From: Prevotella sp. oral taxon 299 str. F0039
Lineage (GTDB): Bacteria; Bacteroidota; Bacteroidia; Bacteroidales; Bacteroidaceae
Assembly (NCBI RefSeq): GCF_000163055.2
Contig: NC_022111.1
Span: 1,674,001 to 1,738,000, forward strand
Length of the DNA stretch: 64,000 nt
Reading direction: 5' to 3'
Part shown: in pieces, positions 35,603 to 43,444 of the stretch
How the letters are laid out: the number at the start of each line of letters is the position of its first letter
How positions within the stretch are numbered: the stretch's first letter is position 1
Made by a program: the position numbers and the translations under genes
Notes under the pieces: model-generated
What the model was told of the DNA's origin: nothing
The model's database searches: none
The model's input: the letters and a program-made list of their open reading frames with translations, nothing else

Positions 35603-36796
35603 ATGAAAAAAAATATAGTATTTTATCTTGCATTAATTCTTTTTTCTTTTGCATTCCAATCGTGTGAGCATTGGGAAGGAGAAACCGTAGAAAGTTCTTA
35701 TATACTTCCTACAATGCCCGACCCAAGCTATCAGTTTAAACGAAATGGAGGTAGTAGTGTCGATTATCTTGAGTGTAGTTTGTTACGAGACCCCATAGAT
35801 TATATCTATAATAGCTATCTTAAAATAGCTACAATAATGTATCCTGCTAACATGGATAAGGTGCAATCTTACTACACAAATGGGGAATTTGGATTGAAAC
35901 CAAAGGAAGAATTGGCAGCATCTTCATTGCATCAAGCAGATAGAACACGCATATTAAAAGATGTAGAAGATATCTTTACAACTACAGGAACATTGAGTGG
36001 ATTGGGTCAAAGCAGTCCTGGAACTGCTCGAAACCGCAGAGCTATACCAGGAATTGGGGGCTATGTGGGAACCAATATTGGTGATGTAAACATTGCTTTT
36101 GCCAACGATAAAGGTTTAGTTGTTGCAGAAATGTTCAACGGAATGATGTTAGGAGGAATCTATTTAGATAAGATTCTCAACGTACATCTTAACGATAGTC
36201 TTTATAATGATGCACGTTTGCGTCGTGAACACGAGAATACCAGCTTGCTTCCAGGTAGAAATTACACCGAATTAGAGCACCATTGGGATCTAGCTTATGG
36301 CTATTATCAATATTGGTTGCCCTTTATTCAAACCAGTGGATTAGCTGTTTTGCGTGAAAGTCGCATCAAAATATACAACGCTTTCGCCCTTGGACGACTT
36401 GCTCTCACTGAGTTTAGATACCAAGAGGTACAAGAACACTTGCAATTTATTAGAGCCGAGCTATCCAAAGTGGTTGCAGTGCGAACCATGAGTTTATTAG
36501 TTGGCGAAATAACCCTTGCAAATTTAGATGAAGATATCAACAATTCTTTGGTGTTTTTATCGAAAGGATGTGGATCAATATATAGCTTACAATTCACATT
36601 ACAGCCCTCTGGTAAACCTTATTTCACTTATAATGAGGTGAAATCTTATATTAACTTACTTACATCGGGCAAAGGATTGTGGGACAAAGAACGCCTACTT
36701 GGTTCTGAAACAACTGAAGGTTCGCTCAAAAATGTAGCTGCGTCTATTGGTAAACGCTATGGACTAACACTCGATGATATTAAACATTCCAACTAA
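35603..36796 (+). CDS. DUF4856 lipoprotein
   Basis: 397 residues, lipoprotein signal (FAFQSCEHW, C21). DUF4856-like signs are the N-terminal PSYQFKRNGGSSVDYLECSL, and the central E-L-E-H-H-W-D-L-A-Y-G-Y-Y segment. The rest is helical. Members I know of lie in iron or heme related clusters of Bacteroidetes, which agrees with the FecA-like receptor at the head of the run and HmuY further downstream. A direct role in metal or heme capture is an inference; the histidine pair in EHHW is a reasonable candidate site. Confidence 0.7.
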   Translation: MKKNIVFYLALILFSFAFQSCEHWEGETVESSYILPTMPDPSYQFKRNGGSSVDYLECSLLRDPIDYIYNSYLKIATIMYPANMDKVQSYYTNGEFGLKPKEELAASSLHQADRTRILKDVEDIFTTTGTLSGLGQSSPGTARNRRAIPGIGGYVGTNIGDVNIAFANDKGLVVAEMFNGMMLGGIYLDKILNVHLNDSLYNDARLRREHENTSLLPGRNYTELEHHWDLAYGYYQYWLPFIQTSGLAVLRESRIKIYNAFALGRLALTEFRYQEVQEHLQFIRAELSKVVAVRTMSLLVGEITLANLDEDINNSLVFLSKGCGSIYSLQFTLQPSGKPYFTYNEVKSYINLLTSGKGLWDKERLLGSETTEGSLKNVAASIGKRYGLTLDDIKHSN

Positions 36797-36813
36797 AATA
36801 ACATTACATATCA

Positions 36814-37977
36814 ATGATACATAGAATTTATTTCGTTTTACTATTATTGACTTTTCCTTTTATTGCTAAAGCTCAGTTAGGAAAAGAGCTTATTCTTAAT
36901 GGGGGATTTGAGGACTATACCATTCTTACACCACCAGATTTAGGAGAAGATGATGAAGAAGATAAGCCTCAAAGAGACGTCTCAAACTTTGGTCCTTACT
37001 TAAAACCTAACTTTTGGTACTTTAACTCTTCTTTGTTTCCTGCAAGGACACAAGGAGCACATAGCGGAACTTATGCGGTTAAATTATATACCAATGGTGG
37101 TTCATTCTTTTCACGAGATAACGACTTTAATCCCTATCATATAGATGTAGAGGCTGGCGGTGAATATCGTTTAGAATATTGGTATAAAGGAAAAACTAAA
37201 AATCCTAACATCATCGTAACAGTAGATTGGTATAAAGACAAAAAGTCTATTAAGAAAGACACACGAGATAAAGACAAAGTAAAGACCTTTACTAACGAGT
37301 GGCAAAAAAAGACTTTTATTTTTAAGGCACCATCAGGAGTAAACAAAGCGGGTGTTGGTATTTATATAGAAAACGATACCGAAACAGCTGAATCAGATGG
37401 TTTCATTCTTATAGACGATATTTCTTTTGTGCAAACTAAAAAGGGAACATCTGCCATAACACTTGAGGCACCTGCCAATGTAGTGGCTCGTCCACAACAA
37501 AGAGAAATGGAAATGTCGTGGAATGGCATTGCAGAAGAAGGCGTTAGCTATGAAATTATCAAAGATGGAGAGGCTGTTGGAACCACAAAAGAAACCTCTT
37601 ATATTGTTGAAGGACTAGAGCCTGGCAAGTCATATCAATTTAGTGTGCGTACAATTAAAGGAACTGAAAAATCTAAACCCTCTGCCGTTGTTACCCAACA
37701 AACCCAAAGAATGAATATGAGAGTTGAAGATGAAGGACGTATCCCTTATTTATATACTGTGCGAGAGGTTGGCACTTGCCCCCGAACTCTTCGTTTGTTC
37801 TATCACGATTTGGCTAAGCCTAATGCCCAAATCACTTACAAAGTAGATGGAGTAGCAGTGACACCTGTCAATGGTAGGATCACTTTTGCAAGTAAAGGAC
37901 AACACATCTTACAGATAGAAATAATTGAAACACCCGAACGTAGCTGGGAAATTGAGTACAAACTGAATGTAGATTAA
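36814..37977 (+). CDS. Secreted CBM4_9-like / fibronectin type III protein
   Basis: 387 residues with a signal peptide (FPFIAKAQ). Residues about 22-210 look like a jelly-roll binding domain (L-I-L-N-G-G-F-E-D, GTYAVKLYTNGGSFFSRDND, then FILIDDISFVQ at the end), as in CBM4_9-type modules. Residues about 215-300 are a fibronectin type III domain (VEGLEPGKSYQFSVRTI). The last 85 residues are another beta domain. There is no catalytic domain. It follows DUF4856 by 17 bases and precedes a lipoprotein by 7 bases, so it belongs to the run. It may help in attachment or ligand binding. Confidence 0.7.
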   Translation: MIHRIYFVLLLLTFPFIAKAQLGKELILNGGFEDYTILTPPDLGEDDEEDKPQRDVSNFGPYLKPNFWYFNSSLFPARTQGAHSGTYAVKLYTNGGSFFSRDNDFNPYHIDVEAGGEYRLEYWYKGKTKNPNIIVTVDWYKDKKSIKKDTRDKDKVKTFTNEWQKKTFIFKAPSGVNKAGVGIYIENDTETAESDGFILIDDISFVQTKKGTSAITLEAPANVVARPQQREMEMSWNGIAEEGVSYEIIKDGEAVGTTKETSYIVEGLEPGKSYQFSVRTIKGTEKSKPSAVVTQQTQRMNMRVEDEGRIPYLYTVREVGTCPRTLRLFYHDLAKPNAQITYKVDGVAVTPVNGRITFASKGQHILQIEIIETPERSWEIEYKLNVD

Positions 37978-37984
37978 GAAGAAA

Positions 37985-38902
37985 ATGAAGAAACAAATAA
38001 TTTATTTTGCATTGCTTTTATGTTGCAGTTTCATGCTTTTTGCTTGTGACAAGGATAACAATCAAGGGGCAAAAGATATTCGTTTGGGAGTGGAAGACGT
38101 GAATGAAGTGTCGTTAAACAAGCTTTCCACTCGAATGATACTGCTCACTGGTGGTACTGGAAAGTACACAGTGAATATCGCTGACTCAAAGATTGCCAGC
38201 GCAAGTATCAGCAAAGACACCCTACGTATTAGCGGAATACTTGAAGGAAACACTTATGCAACAATCCTTTCAGGCGATATTAAGAAGCGAGTAGCTATCA
38301 ATGTGGTGGTACCTGAATTGAGTATTAGTCAGAATGAGATACGACTTTTCCCCCGAGATGAAAGCAAATTTGTTAGTTTGAATGGTGGTGGAGACGTTGC
38401 AGACTTGAAAATTGATGACCCCGACAAGGTGATTAATGCCAAATGGAACGCTAAAACGAATATTCTAGAGATACAAGCATTCTATGAAGGAGAAGCAAAT
38501 ATCCGAATTATATCGCAAGATAAGAAAGAGAAAAACCTGAAAGTGGTGGTGCGTTGTGATGGAACAGCCGACCGAGTAGGCATTTATGGCACTACATCGC
38601 ATAACCTTTACGAACAGATGAATACGGTTATGACAGTTAAACGCCCTGGAGTTGGCGTGTGGTTGTGCAATGGTGCACGTCCATCTTTCTCTAGAAAGGT
38701 TCTAAAAATAACGCCTGCCGTTGTCAATCCTGTTGTAGGTACACAGGTAAATGTATCTTTCTCTATGGTTTATCCAGACGAATTTGCCAATAGTGGACTA
38801 AAAGAAGGACAACAAAAGCTATGGGTAGAGGAAGTAAGAGAAAAGACAGCGGTGTTGCGTGGACGTGGTTTTAAAATCGTAATACCTTACGAAAAGAAAT
38901 AA
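37985..38902 (+). CDS. Lipoprotein with bacterial Ig-like (Big2-like) repeats
   Basis: 305 residues, lipoprotein signal (SFMLFACDKD, C21). Two Ig-like units of about 80 residues occupy residues 30-190 (LLTGGTGKYTVNIADSKIAS then LNGGGDVADLKIDDPDKVIN), in each of which a G-G-x-G motif, a residue giving 'value', and an I-x-x-Q end recur as in Big2 domains. The last 110 residues are a different beta domain. It is the last gene of the run that starts at 25676. The same N-terminal theme (LTGGSG plus SKIAS-like text) recurs in the LRR lipoprotein at 62976. Confidence 0.65.
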   Translation: MKKQIIYFALLLCCSFMLFACDKDNNQGAKDIRLGVEDVNEVSLNKLSTRMILLTGGTGKYTVNIADSKIASASISKDTLRISGILEGNTYATILSGDIKKRVAINVVVPELSISQNEIRLFPRDESKFVSLNGGGDVADLKIDDPDKVINAKWNAKTNILEIQAFYEGEANIRIISQDKKEKNLKVVVRCDGTADRVGIYGTTSHNLYEQMNTVMTVKRPGVGVWLCNGARPSFSRKVLKITPAVVNPVVGTQVNVSFSMVYPDEFANSGLKEGQQKLWVEEVREKTAVLRGRGFKIVIPYEKK

Positions 38903-38909
38903 ATGATAT

Positions 38910-38945
38910 ATCTCTTTGTGTTAGTATAGAGAGATTGTTTTAATA
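38910..38945 (+). terminator. Weak terminator candidate at the end of the FecA/SusCD run
   Basis: ATCTCT (38910-38915) pairs with AGAGAT (38930-38935), followed by TGTTTT. It lies 8 bases after the stop. The stem is only 6 bp, so read-through to the BspA-like gene is possible. An (AAT)n tract, about 38941-38956, follows. Confidence 0.4.
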
Positions 38946-38964
38946 ATAATAATAATCAAAATTT

Positions 38965-40551
38965 ATGAGATTTTTTACAAACAAAAAAACAATGTTGGCA
39001 GTGTTTTGCTTCTGTTTATGCAGTACTGCTTTTTCACAAACAAAAGAAGTAAATATAGAAGCTGGAAAGTTGTCTGAGAAAATTACAGAGGAAGAGCAAA
39101 ACACCATAACTTCTTTAAAGATAACGGGTAAGATAAACGGGTCTGATATACAGTTGTTAAGAAAAATGGCTGGCAGGGCTTACGAAACAAATGCCAAGAC
39201 TAACGGAAAGTTATCTTCGCTCGATTTATCACAAGCGCAAATCGTTGCAGGTGGAAGTAATTATTATGTAATTAAACGTGGCTTATCTTCAAAATATTAT
39301 CAACCTACCGAAGATAATGTTATCGCTTCTTATATGTTTACAGGACTTACAGCCCTTACTACATTAAAGTTGCCTACAAACATCACAAAAATTGAACAGT
39401 TTGCCTTTTCTAGTTGTAGTAATTTAACTGAATGTGCTATTCCTGAAGGGGTAACAATTATTGGCGATAATGCTTTTGCGCAATGTAGTAAACTTAAAAC
39501 AATAACAATTCCAAGCACAGTAACAAGTCTTGGTGTGGCAGCTTTTAAAGGTTGTGAAGCGGTTACTAATGTAACCTTTGCAAAGGGCATACAACTTGAA
39601 AAAATAGGAAAAGAGGTGTTCTCTAATAATGCTAGCCTTACCACTATAACTCTTCCTAAAAGTGTGACTGAAATAGAAGATCGTGCTTTTTATGAGAACT
39701 ATTCTCTAACCTCAATTACTTTCCCTTCAAGCTTAACAAGCATAGGTGTTAGTGCGTTTGAGAATTGTCTTAAACTGACAACTCTTTCTAGATTTCCTTC
39801 AAGTCTTGAAAATATAGAAGATAAAGCTTTCTTGAATACATCTGTAACAGCTTTTACAGTGTCTTCAAAAAGTGATAATTATACCTCAGAAGATGGCATC
39901 CTTTATGATATTGATAAAGTTTCATTAGTACTTTATCCAGCTGGTCGTGTTTCAGAAACATTAAATATACCTGAAACAGTTTCTTCTATAGAAAAATATG
40001 CCTTTGCTTATGCAAAAAACTTAAAGTCAATTGAGCTTCCAGGTGGTCTTACTAACATTAAAGATTCTGCTTTTGTGTTCTCTAAACTTACAAGTGTTAC
40101 CACTTTAGCTTCAAATCTTGCAATTGCAAAATATGCTTTTAGCAATTGTTTAAATTTAACAACTGTAGACTTTAAAGGGGCTATTGCAAGCATTGGAGAG
40201 GCTGCTTTCCAAAACGATAGAAAGTTATCTACAGTTAAATTTGTAGGAACTTCAATTCCTGATTTTGGTAAATATGTATTCACACCCAAACTGGTAGAAC
40301 TTAAAATATATGTACCAAGCGGATACGTAGATAAATATAAAGGAGGAATAGAAAAGAAACCAGCAGTATTAGGTACTAAATATCAAGTGCTCGATATTAC
40401 CACTCTGGGTGTATTAAACCCTTCTTTTGATAGCAATGTTGTTGAAACCGCTCGCTACAATGTAGATGGAACAAAGGCAACAACACGCACAAAGGGAATT
40501 AATATCGTAAAACTTTCTAACGGAAAAGTAATTAAAACAATCGAAAAATAA
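38965..40551 (+). CDS. BspA-like leucine-rich repeat surface protein
   Basis: 528 residues, signal peptide ending TAFSQ. From about 110 to 460 there are tandem LRR_5 units of about 23 residues with the pattern L-x-x-I-x-x-P-x-x-V-x-x-I-x-x-x-A-F-x-x-C (for example NLTECAIPEGVTIIGDNAFA). An interruption (SDNYTSEDGILYDIDKVSL) splits the array, as in BspA. The C-terminus (ARYNVDGTKATTRTKGINIV) is a variant of the Prevotella sorting-tail pattern, consistent with secretion by the type IX system. BspA-type proteins bind host matrix proteins or other bacteria. A strong terminator follows. Confidence 0.88.
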   Translation: MRFFTNKKTMLAVFCFCLCSTAFSQTKEVNIEAGKLSEKITEEEQNTITSLKITGKINGSDIQLLRKMAGRAYETNAKTNGKLSSLDLSQAQIVAGGSNYYVIKRGLSSKYYQPTEDNVIASYMFTGLTALTTLKLPTNITKIEQFAFSSCSNLTECAIPEGVTIIGDNAFAQCSKLKTITIPSTVTSLGVAAFKGCEAVTNVTFAKGIQLEKIGKEVFSNNASLTTITLPKSVTEIEDRAFYENYSLTSITFPSSLTSIGVSAFENCLKLTTLSRFPSSLENIEDKAFLNTSVTAFTVSSKSDNYTSEDGILYDIDKVSLVLYPAGRVSETLNIPETVSSIEKYAFAYAKNLKSIELPGGLTNIKDSAFVFSKLTSVTTLASNLAIAKYAFSNCLNLTTVDFKGAIASIGEAAFQNDRKLSTVKFVGTSIPDFGKYVFTPKLVELKIYVPSGYVDKYKGGIEKKPAVLGTKYQVLDITTLGVLNPSFDSNVVETARYNVDGTKATTRTKGINIVKLSNGKVIKTIEK

Positions 40552-40570
40552 TTTCGAATACTAACAATTC

Positions 40571-40629
40571 GGTGCAATTGCGTAAGGCAAAGAACTTTAT
40601 TTCTGCCACGTAGTTGCACTGATTTTTTT
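40571..40629 (+). terminator. Terminator after the BspA-like gene
   Basis: The arms starting GTGCAATTGCGT (40572) and ending ACGTAGTTGCAC (to 40619) pair with few mismatches, a GGCA/TGCC extension closes the upper stem, and T7 follows at 40622-40629. Confidence 0.8.
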
Positions 40630-40740
40630 GTTTATAAACCTCAACTATTATCAAGGTAGAAGCAACTTCTAATCCGTTTCATCATCAACTTTTGTCTTAA
40701 TCTGCAAGCCTTATATTTAAAGCCTTATTGAAGTGCAAAA

Positions 40741-40828
40741 CAAAAGCATTGACTTTGCATTGTAATAACTATGCTTTTATAAAGAAATAGCAATCCTTTT
40801 ATATTATAATCTCAATGCTATTGCAAAC
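40741..40828 (+). repeat. 88-bp element, copy D: four 22-bp palindromic units
   Basis: The units are 40741-40762, 40763-40784, 40785-40806 and 40807-40828. Unit 3 has C in place of G at column 11. The element lies in the 600-bp gap between the BspA-like and LRR lipoprotein genes, 269 bp upstream of the latter's promoter. I see no gene in this gap. Confidence 0.9.
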
Positions 40829-41097
40829 CGATTGTGTAGATACCGATATACAAAGACCTTTCATTAGGGTGAAAAATAAATGAAAATGTGAGGAGAAGGT
40901 TACTATTGTAGAAAAATAAAGTATTTATATGAAAGACGAATACCATGAGTTTATAAGTTCTATGCGGTAATATTTTATGTGTAAATTTAATGAGTAAAGA
41001 GTGTATTGCTCCTCTGAAATAAGGATGATGCACCATGGAAAACCCTAAATAGGTCTTGTTTTTGTTTTCCGACTTATAAAATCCTCATAAAAGAGTA

Positions 41098-41128
41098 TTG
41101 TACATGTTAGTAAAGAACTATACTTTTG
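41098..41128 (+). promoter_or_regulatory. Promoter of the LRR lipoprotein gene
   Basis: TTG (41098-41100), 20 nt, TACTTTTG (41121-41128). It overlaps the first ATG of the open frame (41126) and so supports the start at 41153. Confidence 0.75.
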
Positions 41129-41152
41129 TTGTCGTTATCAAATTATTTAAAA

Positions 41153-42544
41153 ATGAAAACAAAAAGATTATTATTGCCTTTGGTGGCATTTTGCATGTTA
41201 GGACTTAGCTCTTGTAGCGAAAATGATGGCCCAGCATTTAGTGCTAATGTACTAAAAAATATCGAGTTGAGAAACATTCTTACCTCAAAGGGTTTCTCTT
41301 TCGATAAAGAAGGAAAGTTAGAATTGAACGACCTTGCGAATTCTACCGTTTCACTCGATCTTAGTAGTACGAAACTTACAGACCTTTCGGGTTTGGATAT
41401 TCTGCCAAATTTGAAAGAAGTGAAGCTTTCTAACAATGATTATGGACCCGTATTTGATTTTTCTACCTTGCCTTCTCAAATTACAAGTGTAGACTTAACA
41501 GGTAATAACATTTATGATTTTGAAGGATTAGTAGAAACAAAAACAGAGAATGACGAGCTTAAAACAACGCTTCTTCACCCTTTAAAGAAACTTTATCTAC
41601 CTGCTTCTGCAAAATATAACGTAGAAGATTTGATGCCTTTTAATATGCTTCAAGGACAAGAAACCGATATTAAAATGGCTGATTCTACAGGCAAATTGGA
41701 AAAATATACTACTGTTAGAGAAATTCCAGACCCTATATTTTGTGCATATCTCAAAACATTATATCCCAGTATGTTTATAGATAAAAATCATATAGACTTC
41801 TCTAAAATGCCAAAACTTAGAGAACAAGGTCAAAACATCTTTCTTTATTTGCCTGAGGAGCAAGAAAATCCAAGATCTATTGAGGGTGTAGAATATTTCA
41901 TAAACAATCCTTTCTTGACAAAATTCACTGTAATGTTAGACACTGGAAAAAATTATAAAGTGGGATATTTAATGCCACGTGGGAACATAAATGCATTTGT
42001 TTTGTTTTCAACTGAAATTGAAGGAGGAATTGATTTCTCAAAGGCAACCTCTTTAGGTATTTTAGGTCTTGTAAAATGTTCAAGCATTAAACAGCTTGAT
42101 TTATCACATACTAAAATATGTAATCAAGATATTAAGGACTTTCATCCTATGTTTGATAATGCTTTAAATCTTGCACATTGTCCTAATTTAGAAACTATAA
42201 CACTTGCAAATCCTGGAAAAGGCTCTACGGCTCGCATGATTTTAGCAGACTTACCCAAGCTAAAGAAAGTTGATTTAAGCAGAATTACTACATTAGGAGA
42301 GTTGGGTGTATTTTTAGATAACACTGAGGTGATTTATCCAAAACTAAATAGTTATTATGATTCAGAGACAAAAAAAGTAACAAAATTAACTGAAGGAGAA
42401 GGACAAGTATCAGTATCAGTCTCTAAGAAAACACTGGAAAGTTCTGCTTTTAAAGAGTTTATTAAAGAGTATGGACAGTATTGTAGTGATGGAAAGGCAT
42501 ATGCTGAACCTGACTATGGAGCTGTTGCATGGAAAAAGAACTAA
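41153..42544 (+). CDS. Leucine-rich repeat lipoprotein
   Basis: 463 residues from the ATG at 41153; the open frame begins at 41126, but that ATG overlaps the promoter -7 box. Lipoprotein signal LGLSSCSEN (C21). N-terminal LRRs with a classical L-x-x-L-x-L-x-x-N spacing occur at about 55-135 (VSLDLSSTKLTDLSGLDILP, then ITSVDLTGNNIYDFEGLV), then a longer non-repeat stretch, and further LRRs at about 300-400 (IKQLDLSHTKICNQDIKDFH). It differs from the BspA repeat class next door. Probably surface-exposed and involved in binding; no more can be said. Confidence 0.78.
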   Translation: MKTKRLLLPLVAFCMLGLSSCSENDGPAFSANVLKNIELRNILTSKGFSFDKEGKLELNDLANSTVSLDLSSTKLTDLSGLDILPNLKEVKLSNNDYGPVFDFSTLPSQITSVDLTGNNIYDFEGLVETKTENDELKTTLLHPLKKLYLPASAKYNVEDLMPFNMLQGQETDIKMADSTGKLEKYTTVREIPDPIFCAYLKTLYPSMFIDKNHIDFSKMPKLREQGQNIFLYLPEEQENPRSIEGVEYFINNPFLTKFTVMLDTGKNYKVGYLMPRGNINAFVLFSTEIEGGIDFSKATSLGILGLVKCSSIKQLDLSHTKICNQDIKDFHPMFDNALNLAHCPNLETITLANPGKGSTARMILADLPKLKKVDLSRITTLGELGVFLDNTEVIYPKLNSYYDSETKKVTKLTEGEGQVSVSVSKKTLESSAFKEFIKEYGQYCSDGKAYAEPDYGAVAWKKN

Positions 42545-42667
42545 TAAAAATAGATGAATTAACATTCATTTTAATCAAAAACGAATAAAGAGAAATGAAA
42601 AAATAGTATGTAGTTTCTCGTTTAAATCAATTATTATACAATAAAATAAACCAAATATAAACTATAC

Positions 42668-42711
42668 ATGAGGTTTATTTAGCGATAAACTCACTGATAT
42701 AGTACCTCATG
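42668..42711 (+). promoter_or_regulatory. Nested hairpin in the leader of the next lipoprotein gene
   Basis: The outer arms CATGAGGT (42668-42675) and ACCTCATG (42704-42711) enclose GTTTAT/ATAAAC with a 6-base loop. The structure ends 20 bases before the ATG at 42731 and lacks a T-run, so it is more likely a leader element than a terminator. Confidence 0.45.
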
Positions 42712-42730
42712 TTTAATATAAAAAAAAGCT

Positions 42731-43369
42731 ATGAAAAAGTGTATTTTGCAAAATATGAAGTATCTGTTTATCTTCAGTTTCTTATTTCTTATTGCATCAT
42801 GTCAATCAGATGACAACTTAGAAAAGAAAGATACATCTGAAGATTTAGTAGCTATGGCACACCAATATCTAAATGGTGATATTATTTTAGGTACTCATGC
42901 AACGATGAATGGAGTAAATAAAACACTCTTACCACAAGGCTGTCCTACCAAATTTAATTTCCGTTGGAGCGAAACAGACAAGAATGTGCTCACCATTAGA
43001 TTAGAAGATTTCACTGTAGGTCAAATGCCTTTCAGTATAACCTACTATTGTGACGTGAAGATAATACAGCTAAATTCGTGGGAAAAGAATGAGTATAAAG
43101 GCGATAATTGGATAAAATTTGTGGGCGAAGATGGTTATCTCGCATTAGGAAAAGGCGGACAGCCAAGGCCAATGAAAGGTAGTTCAGTGAAGGGTTACTA
43201 CAATGTGAAGACCCATGAGATTAACTTTATTGTTGATTATAACATGATGAATGTGCGTTCTGAATGCTTTTTGCAACCCATAGACAAAGCTCGTATCAAT
43301 AATTACGAAGCCGAATTAAAAAAATACGAAGCAGACCTTGCTGCTTATAAAAAAGAACATGGTTTGTAA
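42731..43369 (+). CDS. DUF4903-like lipoprotein (tentative)
   Basis: 212 residues; a second start at 42755 (MKYLFIFSFLFLIASCQSDD) puts the methionine directly before the lipoprotein signal and may be the real one. Lipid cysteine in L-I-A-S-C-Q. The body is beta-rich (FNFRWSETDKNVLTIRLEDF, NWIKFVGEDGYLALGKGG) and the end is a short helical tail rich in Glu/Lys (EAELKKYEADLAAYKKEHGL). The DUF4903 assignment is from general resemblance and is uncertain. It is separated from HmuR by a strong hairpin. Confidence 0.5.
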   Translation: MKKCILQNMKYLFIFSFLFLIASCQSDDNLEKKDTSEDLVAMAHQYLNGDIILGTHATMNGVNKTLLPQGCPTKFNFRWSETDKNVLTIRLEDFTVGQMPFSITYYCDVKIIQLNSWEKNEYKGDNWIKFVGEDGYLALGKGGQPRPMKGSSVKGYYNVKTHEINFIVDYNMMNVRSECFLQPIDKARINNYEAELKKYEADLAAYKKEHGL

Positions 43370-43386
43370 TAGGTCTTAGAACGAAA

Positions 43387-43440
43387 AATAAAAGAGAAGT
43401 AGGAGAAGCGCATTTTCCCTCTTCTCTTTTATTATAAAAT
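43387..43440 (+). terminator. Strong hairpin with T-rich tail just before hmuR-like gene
   Basis: AATAAAAGAGAAG (43387-43399) and CTTCTCTTTTATT (43421-43433) are perfectly complementary over 13 bp, with a further AGG/CCT pair inside. It ends 12 bases before the ATG at 43445, leaving no room for a promoter between hairpin and gene. Confidence 0.75.
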
Positions 43441-43444
43441 CAAT

